From contig NYTH01000012.1 in NCBI GenBank assembly GCA_002683405.1, positions 1-42,759 of the forward strand: a stretch of 42,759 bases of DNA, read 5' to 3'. Source of the stretch: Salinisphaeraceae bacterium. Its GTDB lineage: Bacteria > Pseudomonadota > Gammaproteobacteria > Nevskiales > Salinisphaeraceae. A program made the position numbers and the translations under genes. The notes below the pieces were generated by a model. The model saw only the letters and a program-made list of their open reading frames with translations, did no database searches and was not told where the DNA came from. The first letter of the stretch is position 1; each line of letters starts with the position of its first letter. Positions 20,756-29,273 of this stretch are shown in pieces.

Positions 20756-21184
20756 TCACTGGATATCGTGCTTGGCCAGCGGATAACCGCGGCTCTGGTA
20801 GAAACGGTAGCGCTCGCGCGCCTGATCACGATCCTGCGCGGGCACGAGTTCCAGACAGCGCTCGAACCGGCTGAAAAAATCCGGAATACGCTGACCAAGA
20901 TTGACGATCACGTCGTCGGCCCCCGCCGGGGGCGCCTCGCCGCCGATCACGACCGGCGTAGGATCATCCGCTCCGTCGAGGTTTTCAAGCAGGCCGTGTG
21001 GCACGAAGCTGCCCTGGCGAAAGGTCCAGAGCAGCTCGTCCAGGCGCTGGCGCAGGGCCGCGTCTTCGGTATAGATGAAAACGCGGTGGCCCGCCGCATG
21101 GGCCTTCTCGGCCAGGCGGCAGGCCACCTGCAGCAGAGCGTCCTGCCCGGGTTTGTCGACGACGTAGAAGTCGACCCGGGTCAT
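20756..21184 (-). CDS. holC: DNA polymerase III chi subunit
   Basis: Chi links the clamp loader, through psi, to single-strand DNA-binding protein. The 142-aa product starts MTRVDFYVVDKPG and contains the family's ACRLAEKAHAAGHRVFIYTED and LDELLWTFRQGSFVPHGL, with VIVNLGQRIPDFFSRFERCLE later. The ATG overlaps the pepA stop by ATGA. A candidate psi partner lies in the same window at 9000-9782. Confidence 0.93.
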   Translation of the reverse strand: MTRVDFYVVDKPGQDALLQVACRLAEKAHAAGHRVFIYTEDAALRQRLDELLWTFRQGSFVPHGLLENLDGADDPTPVVIGGEAPPAGADDVIVNLGQRIPDFFSRFERCLELVPAQDRDQARERYRFYQSRGYPLAKHDIQ

Positions 21185-22695
21185 TCCCCGTCGGCCTGAC
21201 CCGCGCGCCGGATCAGGAATTCGGAAAGCAGCCCCACCGGCCGGCCAGTGGCGCCCTTGCGCGCGCCCTTGTTCCAGGCCACGCCCGCGATGTCCAGATG
21301 GGCCCAGCGCATCTTGCGGGTGAATCGGTGCAGGAAGCTGGCCGCGGTGATGGCGCCGGCCTGGCGGCCGCCCACGTTGGCGAAGTCGGCGAAGTTGCTG
21401 TTCAACTGGCTCTGGTATTCCTCCCACAGCGGCAGGGGCCAGGCGCGATCGCCAATCAGGTCACCGGCGTCGCGCAGCGAGCGGCCCAGCTTGCGGTTGT
21501 TGGAGAATAGCCCGGCCGCGTGCGAGCCCAGGGCGATCACGCAGGCGCCGGTCAGGGTGGCAATGTCGACCACCGCCGCCGGCGAGTAGTTGCGCTCGAC
21601 CCAGGTAAGCGCGTCGCAGAGGATCAGCCGGCCTTCAGCGTCCGTATTCAGAATCTCGATGGTCTGGCCGGACATGCTGGTGAGAATATCGCCGGGCTTT
21701 ACTGCGTCGCCGTCCGGCAGGTTTTCCGAAGACGGCACCACGCCCACCAGATTGATGGGCAGGTTCAGCTCCGAAGCCGCGCGCATGACCCCGAACACCG
21801 TGGCGCCGCCGCACATGTCGAACTTCATCTCGTCCATCTCCGCGCCGGGCTTGAGGCTGATACCGCCGGCGTCGAAGGTGAGCCCCTTGCCCACCAGGAT
21901 GGTGGGTTTCTGGTCTTCGGGGCCCTGCATGTGCTCCATGACGATCAGCTTGGCCGGCTCCCGGCTGCCGCGGGACACCGCCAGCAGCGCCCCCATGCCG
22001 AGCTCTTCCATTTCGGCTTCCTCGATGACGCGGGTCGTCAGGCCGGAATAGGTCTGCGCCAGTTCCTCTGCCTGGCGCGCCAGGTAGGTGGGCGTGCAGA
22101 TGTTGCCGGGCAGGTTGCCCAGGGTCTTGGCCAGCTCCACGCCCCGGGCGATGGCTTCGCCTTCGCGCATGCCTGCTTCGCCTGCCGGCAGGTCGGACCG
22201 GCGCGGCACCTGGAAGGTCAGGCGGCTGAGCTTGCGCTCCCTGGCCTTGTAGTCGCTGCCACGGCAGGCCTCGAAGCGATAGAAGACGTCCTGGGTGACC
22301 AGCACGGCCTGCTTGACCGACCAGTTGAAGTCATCGCGGCCCTTGACGTTGAGTTCGGTCAGATAGTTCGCCGCATCGACGCCCCCGACGCGATCCAGGC
22401 GCTGCGCGGCCGCGCGCAGCACCCGGCGGTACTGCCGCTCCTCGAATTCGCGTTCCTTGCCGCATCCGACCAGCAGGATGCGGTCGCAGAACATGCCGGG
22501 GAGGTTGTGCAGCATGGCCGTCTGGCCGAGCTTGCCGTCCATGTCGCCGCGCCGCATGACGCTGGCGATGGCCCCTTCGCAGGCGTCATCCAGTATCTCG
22601 GCCTGCGGCGAGGGTTTGCGGCGATCGAAAATGCCCACCACCACACAGCCGACACGCTGCTTTTCCGGGCTACCGCTTTTGACAAGGAACTCCAT
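21181..22695 (-). CDS. pepA: Leucyl aminopeptidase (cytosol aminopeptidase, M17)
   Basis: A two-metal hexameric aminopeptidase that in E. coli also binds DNA in Xer recombination and carAB control. The 504-aa product has the catalytic domain motif LVGKGLTFDAGGISLKPG with metal ligands Lys270, Asp275 and Asp293, and the family signature NTDAEGRLIL. Two ATG codons are adjacent; I chose the second (22695) because GGAG is 6 bases before it and only 3 before the first. It leads pepA-holC-valS-fxsA, divergent from lptF. Confidence 0.95.
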   Translation of the reverse strand: MEFLVKSGSPEKQRVGCVVVGIFDRRKPSPQAEILDDACEGAIASVMRRGDMDGKLGQTAMLHNLPGMFCDRILLVGCGKEREFEERQYRRVLRAAAQRLDRVGGVDAANYLTELNVKGRDDFNWSVKQAVLVTQDVFYRFEACRGSDYKARERKLSRLTFQVPRRSDLPAGEAGMREGEAIARGVELAKTLGNLPGNICTPTYLARQAEELAQTYSGLTTRVIEEAEMEELGMGALLAVSRGSREPAKLIVMEHMQGPEDQKPTILVGKGLTFDAGGISLKPGAEMDEMKFDMCGGATVFGVMRAASELNLPINLVGVVPSSENLPDGDAVKPGDILTSMSGQTIEILNTDAEGRLILCDALTWVERNYSPAAVVDIATLTGACVIALGSHAAGLFSNNRKLGRSLRDAGDLIGDRAWPLPLWEEYQSQLNSNFADFANVGGRQAGAITAASFLHRFTRKMRWAHLDIAGVAWNKGARKGATGRPVGLLSEFLIRRAGQADGE

Positions 22696-22774
22696 CATCT
22701 ACTCCTGCAGGGTTTTTCTGGCATGATTGCCGCGCGAATCGCGGCAACCGCGGGTGGTGCGGTCAAGGCGCGCT

Positions 22775-22802
22775 ATTTTACGGAAAAGGACGCCAATGTC
22801 AC
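22775..22802 (-). promoter_or_regulatory. Probable promoter of pepA-holC-valS
   Basis: On the minus strand GTGACA (22797-22802) is followed after 16 bases by TAAAAT (22775-22780), each 5 of 6 to consensus. It would start a transcript with about 75 bases of 5' leader before pepA. Confidence 0.5.
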
Positions 22803-22863
22803 TAGTTGACCGAATGCGGGTTAAAACACAAAAAATTAACGGTCTACCGTAATTTCCCGCAGC

Positions 22864-23976
22864 ATGCTCCGCGTCTCCATCATCGACATCTATCTGTTCC
22901 GTGAATGCGCCAAGTCATGGGTGAGCGTGGCGGGCGTGCTGATCGTGCTGACTCTGGGCGTGGGCTTTGCCCGCTTCATTGCCAGCGCGGCCGCGGGTGA
23001 GCTGCCCGGCTCTACCGTCATGACTATCGTTGGCTTCAGCCTGCTGCAGAATCTGGAGATTATCCTGCCGATTTCGCTGCTGTTGGCGGTCATGCTGACG
23101 GTGGGGCGGCTGTGCAGTGATAACGAAATGGCCGCCATGACGGCCGGTGGGGTCGGTCCCCGCACGCTTTATCGCCCGTTCCTGCTGCTGGCCGGCCTGC
23201 TGACCCTTGGGGCGGCGTTGCTGTCGGTGCAGCTGGGGCCGGGTGTCGAGCGGCAGATGAGCCTGCTCAAGGAGCGTGGCGACGTGCTGGCGACGCTGGA
23301 ATCCTTTGATCCGGGACGTTTTCATACGCTGATGAGCGGCCGGGCGGCCTTTTATGCCGAACGCAGTGAAGCGACCACCGGCGAGATGGCGGACGTGTTC
23401 ATCCGCGTGAAAAGCCAGAACGCGCAGGAGACCGTGGTGCTGGCCGATCATGCCGTGCGTCAGAGTGATCCCGATTCCGGCCGGCAGACGCTGGTGCTGT
23501 GGTCGGGCTGGCGCTACGAGGGCATCCCGGGCCAGCCGGATTTCAGAATTACGCGGTTTTCCGAGCACGGCGTGCACATGGCGCCGCCCCAGAACGAGGT
23601 CAGCTTCGGGCTTGAGGAGGCCGAAACCGCCGAGCTCCTGGCTGCCGACTCGCCGGAGGCGGCCGCCGAACTGCATTTGCGGCTTTCCGTGCCGCTGTCG
23701 GTGTTTATCCTGGCGCTGCTGGCGCTGCCGCTGGGTTATCTGCCGCCCCGCTCGAGCCGCTACGGCAAGCTGGTGATCGGCATTCTCGTGTACGTGGTGT
23801 ACGCCAATCTGCTGCGATTGGGGGCGGTCTATCTGTCTGACGGCGTCATACCCGCCTGGCTGGGCCTGTGGTGGGTCCATCTTGTTTTTGCGGGGCTGGC
23901 GCTTGTGCTGATCGCGCGCCGCGAGGGGCGTTTGCGCTTCCGGCGGCCGGCCGCAGTCGGGGCGGCATCGGCATGA
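22864..23976 (+). CDS. lptF: LPS export ABC transporter permease LptF
   Basis: LptF pairs with LptG to form the membrane part of LptB2FG, which extracts LPS from the inner membrane. The 370-aa product has two N-terminal segments preceded by IIDIYLFRECAKSW, a third and coupling region (SDNEMAAMTAGG), a periplasmic beta-jellyroll domain (about 130-265) and three C-terminal segments. It is divergent from pepA, as in E. coli, and overlaps lptG by ATGA. Confidence 0.95.
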   Translation: MLRVSIIDIYLFRECAKSWVSVAGVLIVLTLGVGFARFIASAAAGELPGSTVMTIVGFSLLQNLEIILPISLLLAVMLTVGRLCSDNEMAAMTAGGVGPRTLYRPFLLLAGLLTLGAALLSVQLGPGVERQMSLLKERGDVLATLESFDPGRFHTLMSGRAAFYAERSEATTGEMADVFIRVKSQNAQETVVLADHAVRQSDPDSGRQTLVLWSGWRYEGIPGQPDFRITRFSEHGVHMAPPQNEVSFGLEEAETAELLAADSPEAAAELHLRLSVPLSVFILALLALPLGYLPPRSSRYGKLVIGILVYVVYANLLRLGAVYLSDGVIPAWLGLWWVHLVFAGLALVLIARREGRLRFRRPAAVGAASA

Positions 23977-25040
23977 AGATTCTCGACCGCTACCTGCAAA
24001 ACAACGTGCTGCACACGACAGCCATCGTTGCGGCCGCGGTTGCGGCGCTGGCCTTCGTCTCGCAGTTCATCAGTGAGGCGGACGATATCGGCGACGGCGA
24101 CTACGGGCTGTTCAAGGTTATTCAGTACGTCATGCTGGTCTTGCCCGACAGCCTGCATACCGTGTTTCCGGTCGTGGCGCTGCTGGGCGCGCTGCTCGGG
24201 CTGGGCGCGATGGCGGCCGATCGCGAACTGGTGGTTATTCGTTCATCCGGCGTGTCCATACTGCGCCTAGCCGTTTCGGTGGCGCGCGTGGGTCTGATTC
24301 TGGCGGCCTGCAGCCTTATTCTCGGCGAGCTGCTTGGACCGCAGGGCATCCGCATCGGCGAACAGCTTCGCGACCGCGCGCAACATGGCGACACGATGGA
24401 CGAGGCTGGCGACGGGCTCTGGCTGCGTGAGGGGAGCAGCTATGTGCGCATATCCGGCACGCTGGCCCAGGACACCATGGTTGATCTCACCATCTACAAG
24501 AAGAATGACGACGGACAGATCACGCGGATCACCCAGGCCGAGCGTGCCCGCTACGACGATGCGCGCGGCTGGATTCTGGAAGATGCACGAGTCAGCAATA
24601 TCAGCCTGTCGGGCGTGACGGTTGAAAACGTAGACCGGCTGCCCTGGGACATCAACATCAGCCCGAATGTGCTGCGTCTTTCGGTCACCAAGCCCGATGA
24701 GCTGAGTCTGGCGGGGCTGTACCGATACATCCGGTTCCTGGAAGCGAATAAGGTGGCGTCCGGCCAGTATCGATTTGCGTTCTGGCGGGATCTGGTCAGT
24801 CCGCTGACGGTGCTGGTGCTCACCGTGTTCGCGCTGCCGTTCGCCTTTGGCCAGCTGCGAACCGCGGGCGCCGGCCAGCGCCTGCTGGTGGGCGGCGGCG
24901 TCGGGCTGCTGTTTTTCATGGTCAACGAGATCGTGGCATCCAGCGCGGTCGTTTACGGCCTCCCGCCCTGGTTTGCGGCGCTGGCGCCCACGCTGGCGCT
25001 GGCAGGCATAACGGTCTACTGGCTGGCGCATCTGCGCTGA
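23973..25040 (+). CDS. lptG: LPS export ABC transporter permease LptG
   Basis: The second permease of LptB2FG. The 355-aa protein starts MKILDRYLQNNVLHTT and shows the LptF/G layout: two to three N-terminal membrane segments, the coupling-helix region AADRELVVIRSSGVS, a jellyroll domain (about 130-255) and SPLTVLVLTVFALPFAFGQL followed by two more segments. The start overlaps the lptF stop by 4 bases, coupling their translation. Gene ends convergent with the RDD gene after 21 bases. Confidence 0.95.
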   Translation: MKILDRYLQNNVLHTTAIVAAAVAALAFVSQFISEADDIGDGDYGLFKVIQYVMLVLPDSLHTVFPVVALLGALLGLGAMAADRELVVIRSSGVSILRLAVSVARVGLILAACSLILGELLGPQGIRIGEQLRDRAQHGDTMDEAGDGLWLREGSSYVRISGTLAQDTMVDLTIYKKNDDGQITRITQAERARYDDARGWILEDARVSNISLSGVTVENVDRLPWDINISPNVLRLSVTKPDELSLAGLYRYIRFLEANKVASGQYRFAFWRDLVSPLTVLVLTVFALPFAFGQLRTAGAGQRLLVGGGVGLLFFMVNEIVASSAVVYGLPPWFAALAPTLALAGITVYWLAHLR

Positions 25041-25061
25041 CCGGGCGCGGCGAGCGGGTGG

Positions 25062-25496
25062 TCAGCCTTTGCGGACGCGCGGCAGAACGACGATTTCGGT
25101 GGCGCAGATCAGGTCGTGCACGCTGCGCTTCTGGCGATCAAACAGGCAGAAGAGCATGCCGACAACGCTCACCCAGGATGCCGCGGCGCAGATATAGCGC
25201 AGCGGCACCTGGCGCCAGCCGATCAGCTCCCCGCTGGCCGCGTCGCGCAGCTGCAGGCGCCAGGCGCGCATCCCCAGCGTCTGGCCGCCGTGGGTCCAGA
25301 ACCAGCCAAGGAAGACCAGCGGTACGAGCAGGATGTACAGCCGGAACCACCAGGTGCCCGACGGGACGGCGTCACCGGCATAGAACGGCAATATGATCCC
25401 GGTGGCCGCGAACAGCAGCGCTACCAGCAGGAACAGGTCGTATACGGCCGCTGCCAGTCGGCGCCAGAGCGAGGCGGGGTAGGGAACAGCAGGCAT
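25062..25496 (-). CDS. RDD family membrane protein
   Basis: The 144-aa protein has the RDD domain: an N-terminal amphipathic start with SLWRRLAAAVYDLFLL (the Arg and Asp that name the family), a second segment in the middle (LYILLVPLVFLGWFW), the motif GGQTLGMRAWRLQL, and a last segment ending LFDRQKRSVHDLI. Some RDD proteins transport Na+ or other ions; here no function can be assigned. It lies next to lptFG in several gammaproteobacteria. Confidence 0.88.
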   Translation of the reverse strand: MPAVPYPASLWRRLAAAVYDLFLLVALLFAATGIILPFYAGDAVPSGTWWFRLYILLVPLVFLGWFWTHGGQTLGMRAWRLQLRDAASGELIGWRQVPLRYICAAASWVSVVGMLFCLFDRQKRSVHDLICATEIVVLPRVRKG

Positions 25497-25549
25497 GGAC
25501 CGGGGCCGGATGAAAACTTAATGGCTTGCGGCAGATAGCCGGCGGAAAA

Positions 25550-25624
25550 TGGCGCTCCCTACGGGACTCGAACCCGTGTTTCAGCCTTGAGAGGGCCGCG
25601 TCCTAACCGCTAGACGAAGGGAGC
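25550..25624 (-). tRNA. tRNA-Glu (CTC anticodon)
   Basis: Read on the minus strand, the acceptor stem GCTCCCT pairs with AGGGAGC. The D arm is GTCTAGCGGTTAGGAC, the anticodon stem CGGCC/GGCTG (one G-U) encloses loop CTCTCAA with anticodon CTC, and the T arm is ACGGG-TTCGAGT-CCCGT. Discriminator G and encoded CCA are present at the 3' end (25550-25553). It reads GAG, a codon favoured in high-GC genomes. A TTC isoacceptor must exist elsewhere. Confidence 0.95.
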
Positions 25625-25671
25625 GTGCAGCGAAGCAGGCGTTGTCGGGACGACGTGTTCGCGCAGCGCTT

Positions 25672-25679
25672 AGTATACT
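25672..25679. promoter_or_regulatory. Symmetric -10 element between tRNA-Glu and pcnB
   Basis: AGTATACT is self-complementary, so TATACT (5 of 6 to the -10 consensus) reads on both strands between the divergent tRNA and pcnB. No strong -35 is visible either way, so promoter use is tentative. Confidence 0.3.
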
Positions 25680-25707
25680 CGCGCATTCGCGGCAGAAAAA
25701 CAGGGCA

Positions 25708-27117
25708 ATGGATTCGGACGAGATTCCGGCCTGGCCCGCCACCGCCGCCGGCGCCGGCTCGCGCCGAGAGGGATGTTCTCGAGCCTTGAAAAACCGACCA
25801 TTACACAGGGGGCTGGCAATCAGCGAACCGTTGATCATCCCGCGCGCCGAGCACGGCATTTCACGCCGGCAGATATCGGACAGCGCGCTTAAGGTGCTTT
25901 ATCGGCTGAATCAGGCGGGTTACCGCGGCTGTCTGGTCGGGGGCGGCGTGCGCGATCTTCTGCTGGGTGTTCAGCCCAAGGATTTCGATGTCGCGACCGA
26001 CGCGTCGCCCGAAGAGATTCGTGAGCTTTTCTCCAATTCGCGCCTGATCGGCCGCCGCTTCCGGCTGGCGCACGTGCGATTCGGCCGGGAAATCATCGAG
26101 GTTTCCACGTTTCGGGCCGATATGAGCGGCGACGAATCGCCCGACGAGGAGGACGACCGGCGGGCGATGGACGATGCCGGCCGCATACTGCGCGACAACG
26201 TCTACGGCAGTATTGAAGAGGATGCCCGCCGGCGCGACTTCACGGTCAATGCGCTGTATTACGACATTGCGGATTTCGGTATTCACGACTACGTGGGCGG
26301 CATGGCCGATATCGAACAGCGCCAGTTGCGGCTCATGGGTGACCCCGAAACGCGCTATCGCGAGGATCCGGTGCGCATGCTTCGCGCGCTGCGCATTGCG
26401 GCCAAGCTCGATCTCGAGATCGAGCCGGCCACGCTGGATCCGATTCCGCGCATGGCCGGTCTGCTGGCCGATGTGCCCGCAGCGCGCATGTTCGACGAGG
26501 TGCTCAAGGCGCTGATGAATCCCGACGGGCCGGCCGCCTTCGAGACCGTCTACGAGTACGGGCTGCTGGACGTGCTGTTTCCGGCCACGGGCGCGGCGCT
26601 CAAGCATGATTCGGCCGGGTTGATGATCATCCGCCGCGCCATCGCCAACACCGCTCAGCGAATCCGCGACGATCGGCCCGTCACGCCGGCCTTCCTGTAC
26701 GCCGCCTTTCTCTGGCCTGGCGTACAGGCCCTGGCGGCCCGCTTTCAGGAGGAGGGCCGGCCGCCCGCGCAGGCACTGGCCATGGCGCAGCGCGATATTC
26801 TCGTCGAACAGGTGCAGCGGGTGAGTCTGCCCAAGCGCTTTGCGGTGCCCATGCGCGAGATATGGCAGCTACAGCCGCGCTTTCACAAGCAGCGGGGCAA
26901 GCAGCCCGCCCGGCTGATGAGCCATCCCCGCTTCCGCGCCGCCTATGATTTTCTACTGCTTCGCGCCGAGGCGGGCGAGGTTGATCAGGCGACCGCCGAT
27001 TTCTGGACTCAGGCGCAGGAGGCCACGGATTCGCCGGCGCCCGCACCCTCGCGGCCGGGCTCGGCCGGCAGGCGGCGACGCCGCCGGCGCCGGGGTGGTC
27101 AGGGCGGTGGTGGCTAG
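25708..27117 (+). CDS. pcnB: Poly(A) polymerase I
   Basis: PcnB adds poly(A) to RNA 3' ends, promoting decay. The 469-aa product has the nucleotidyltransferase core LVGGGVRDLLLGVQPKDFD with catalytic Asp92 and Asp94, and the segments RLIGRRFRLAHV and ARRRDFTVNALYYD. The preceding IPRAEHGISRRQIS matches E. coli PcnB rather than a CCA-adding enzyme. The C-terminus ends in an Arg/Gly-rich tail that probably binds RNA. The start is uncertain: ATG 25708 has only a close CAGGG, and a TTG at 25786 is in frame; the conserved part begins near residue 45. folK overlaps its end. Confidence 0.93.
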   Translation: MDSDEIPAWPATAAGAGSRREGCSRALKNRPLHRGLAISEPLIIPRAEHGISRRQISDSALKVLYRLNQAGYRGCLVGGGVRDLLLGVQPKDFDVATDASPEEIRELFSNSRLIGRRFRLAHVRFGREIIEVSTFRADMSGDESPDEEDDRRAMDDAGRILRDNVYGSIEEDARRRDFTVNALYYDIADFGIHDYVGGMADIEQRQLRLMGDPETRYREDPVRMLRALRIAAKLDLEIEPATLDPIPRMAGLLADVPAARMFDEVLKALMNPDGPAAFETVYEYGLLDVLFPATGAALKHDSAGLMIIRRAIANTAQRIRDDRPVTPAFLYAAFLWPGVQALAARFQEEGRPPAQALAMAQRDILVEQVQRVSLPKRFAVPMREIWQLQPRFHKQRGKQPARLMSHPRFRAAYDFLLLRAEAGEVDQATADFWTQAQEATDSPAPAPSRPGSAGRRRRRRRRGGQGGGG

Positions 27118-27625
27118 CCCCCGACGCTGCTACATCGGCCTGGGCGCGAATCTGGGCGATCCGGCAGACCGGGTCGTCCAGGCCATGGGCTGGCTCGATG
27201 CGTTGCCGGGCACCGCCGGCGTGGCCCGCTCGTCGCTGTATCGCAGCCCGCCGCAGGGGCCGCAGGATCAGCCGGATTTCTGCAATGCCGTGTGCGCGCT
27301 GGATACCGCGCTCGAACCGATGGCGCTGCTGGATCACCTGCAGGCGCTTGAACAGCGCGCCGGCCGCACGCGGGGCGAACACTGGGGGCCTCGCACGCTG
27401 GACCTGGACATCATCAGCTACGACCAGCGCGTCGTGCACCACGCGCGGCTGACGCTGCCGCATCCCTGGGCGCATCGCCGCGCGTTCGTGCTTGTCCCCT
27501 GGCTGGAGATTGCGCCGGATGCCTGCTTGCCGGGGCTCGGGGCGGCCCGCGAGCACCTGTCGGCCGCCGACCGGGCCACCGTCCGACCCTGGTCTGCCGC
27601 CAGTCCATCAGCCGGTTGCGCATGA
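27107..27625 (+). CDS. folK: 6-hydroxymethyl-7,8-dihydropterin pyrophosphokinase
   Basis: It transfers pyrophosphate from ATP to 6-hydroxymethyl-dihydropterin in folate synthesis. The product is about 172 aa: CYIGLGANLGDP near the N-terminus, YRSPPQGPQDQPDFCNAV in the middle, and the HPPK signature WGPRTLDLDI with LPHPWAHRRAFVL after it. The start is GTG; 27107 and 27110 are adjacent choices, and another in-frame GTG lies at 27095. It overlaps pcnB by 11 bases and the next gene by ATGA. Confidence 0.92.
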   Translation: MVASPRRCYIGLGANLGDPADRVVQAMGWLDALPGTAGVARSSLYRSPPQGPQDQPDFCNAVCALDTALEPMALLDHLQALEQRAGRTRGEHWGPRTLDLDIISYDQRVVHHARLTLPHPWAHRRAFVLVPWLEIAPDACLPGLGAAREHLSAADRATVRPWSAASPSAGCA

Positions 27626-28254
27626 GTCTCAACCCGCATTACATCGCCATTGAAGGGCCCATCGGCGTCGGCAAGACCACGCTGGCTCACCGGCTTGCCG
27701 ACTCGCTGGACTTCAATCTGCTGCTCGAGGCGCCCGAAGAGAACCCGTTCCTCGGCGCCTTCTACGATGATCGCCGCGCCTACGCCCTGCAGGCGCAGCT
27801 GTTCTTTCTGCTGCAGCGCGCCCGTCAGGTGGACAGTCTGCGCCAGAAGCAGCTGTTCGCCGGCGGTTGGGTGACCGACTTCATGTTCGAAAAAGACCCG
27901 ATGTTCGCGGCGCTGAACCTGTCCGGTCCGGAAATGAAGCTGTACGAGGAGATTTACCAGCGGTTGGCCTGGCAGGCGCCGGTGCCCGACTGCGTGATCT
28001 ATCTGTACGCGCCCATCGAGCGGTTGCTGGAGCGCGTCGAGCTGCGGGGACGCCCGCAGGAGCAGCACATGCAGCGTGACTATCTGCTCCGGGTGGCAGA
28101 GAGCTATGCCGAGTATTTTTCCCGCTATGACGCCGCGCCGCTGATTCGCGTCAATGCCGACGCTCTGGATCTGGTGGGCAGCGAGCGTGACTATGCGCGG
28201 CTGCTCGAGGCCCTTGCGTCGACCGAACGGCTGATTGACCTGCCCGCGCTTTGA
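27622..28254 (+). CDS. Deoxynucleoside kinase family protein
   Basis: The 210-aa product is a P-loop kinase of the deoxynucleoside kinase family. P-loop EGPIGVGKTT (11-20) is followed by LLEAPEENPFL, LQAQLFFLLQRARQ, and WVTDFMFEKDPMFA, where the Asp and Glu-Lys-Asp occupy the substrate/catalytic loop. An Arg-rich lid (RGRPQEQHMQRDYL) follows. Substrate (dC, dG or dA) cannot be read from sequence. It overlaps folK by 4 bases, so it is co-translated with a folate gene and followed by the pantothenate genes. Confidence 0.85.
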   Translation: MSLNPHYIAIEGPIGVGKTTLAHRLADSLDFNLLLEAPEENPFLGAFYDDRRAYALQAQLFFLLQRARQVDSLRQKQLFAGGWVTDFMFEKDPMFAALNLSGPEMKLYEEIYQRLAWQAPVPDCVIYLYAPIERLLERVELRGRPQEQHMQRDYLLRVAESYAEYFSRYDAAPLIRVNADALDLVGSERDYARLLEALASTERLIDLPAL

Positions 28255-28314
28255 GGCCGGGCGAGACTTTTCTGGCCGGGAGCCGGTAAAATGCCGCTGC
28301 TTGAGTCAGCTTCG

Positions 28315-28343
28315 TTGATAAATCAAGTACTTACGCTTCTATT
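28315..28343 (+). promoter_or_regulatory. Probable promoter of panB-panC-panD
   Basis: TTGATA (28315-28320) and TCTATT (28338-28343) are 17 bases apart. The -35 lies in a small inverted repeat, TTGAT-AA-ATCAA (28315-28326), a possible operator. Confidence 0.4.
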
Positions 28344-28424
28344 TGTGCAGGCGCGACGGCTCGATGGGTATTTCCGGCCCGCCTGCGGTGATCAACCCGC
28401 GCCGTGTCGCCAGGGGCAGTCATA

Positions 28425-29267
28425 ATGAAAGGTTCACTTTACCCGTATCCGCACCTGCAGGAGCGGGCCGAACAACCGGTTACGCTTACCGATCTGGCGA
28501 AGATGAAGTCGGAAGGCCGCAAGATCGCGAGCATGACCGCCTACGACGCCAGTTTCGCCGCGCTGGAGGACCGCGCCGGCATGGACGTGGTGCTGGTGGG
28601 CGATTCGCTGGGCATGGTGATTCAGGGTGCCGACACGACGGTGCCCGTGACCGTGGACGAGATGATCTATCACAGCCGCGCGGTCGCGGCCGGCCTTTAC
28701 CGCCCGTTTCTGATCGCCGACTTGCCGTTTTTGTCCTACGCCACCAAGCATCAGGCGCTGGAAACCTCGCGCCGCCTGATGCAGGAAGGCCGCGCGCAGA
28801 TGGTGAAGTTCGAGGGCGGCGAGATTCAGGCCGAAACCGTGGAGCACCTGAGCATGCGCGGCGTGCCGGTCTGCGGTCATATCGGCCTGCAGCCCCAGCT
28901 GATCCACAAGCTGGGCGGTTTCAAGGTGCAGGGCCGCAACAGCGATGCCGCGAAGGAAATGCTTAACGACGCGCGGGCGCTGGAGCAGGCCGGTGCCGAC
29001 TTGTTGATCCTGGAGTGCGTGCCGGCGGCGCTGGGCGCGGAAATCACCCGTGAAGTCTCCATTCCGGTCATCGGGATCGGGGCAGGCCCTGATACGGATG
29101 GCCAGATTCTGGTCGTTTACGACGTAATAGGGGTGTCCGCTGGGCGCACGCCGCGCTTTGTGCGGAATTTTCTGGAAGAGGGCCGTAACGTCGAGCAGGC
29201 GGTGCAGGCGTATGTCGAAGCCGTGCGTGACGGCAGCTATCCCTCATCGGAACACAGCTTCGGCTGA
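28425..29267 (+). CDS. panB: 3-methyl-2-oxobutanoate hydroxymethyltransferase
   Basis: PanB adds a hydroxymethyl group from methylene-tetrahydrofolate to 2-ketoisovalerate, giving ketopantoate. It therefore draws on the product of the ilv genes and on folate. The 280-aa product has KIASMTAYDASFA, the metal-binding VLVGDSLGMV, VKFEGG and GHIGLQPQ, and GIGAGPDTDGQILV. ATG 28425 is chosen for AGGGGCAG about 8 bases upstream. panC starts 6 bases after its stop. Confidence 0.95.
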   Translation: MKGSLYPYPHLQERAEQPVTLTDLAKMKSEGRKIASMTAYDASFAALEDRAGMDVVLVGDSLGMVIQGADTTVPVTVDEMIYHSRAVAAGLYRPFLIADLPFLSYATKHQALETSRRLMQEGRAQMVKFEGGEIQAETVEHLSMRGVPVCGHIGLQPQLIHKLGGFKVQGRNSDAAKEMLNDARALEQAGADLLILECVPAALGAEITREVSIPVIGIGAGPDTDGQILVVYDVIGVSAGRTPRFVRNFLEEGRNVEQAVQAYVEAVRDGSYPSSEHSFG

Positions 29268-29273
29268 CGGGTC

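Noticed and set aside
21520-22809. Open frame of about 429 codons on the plus strand
   Set aside because: Antisense to pepA and running into the pepA/lptF promoter gap; no domain seen.
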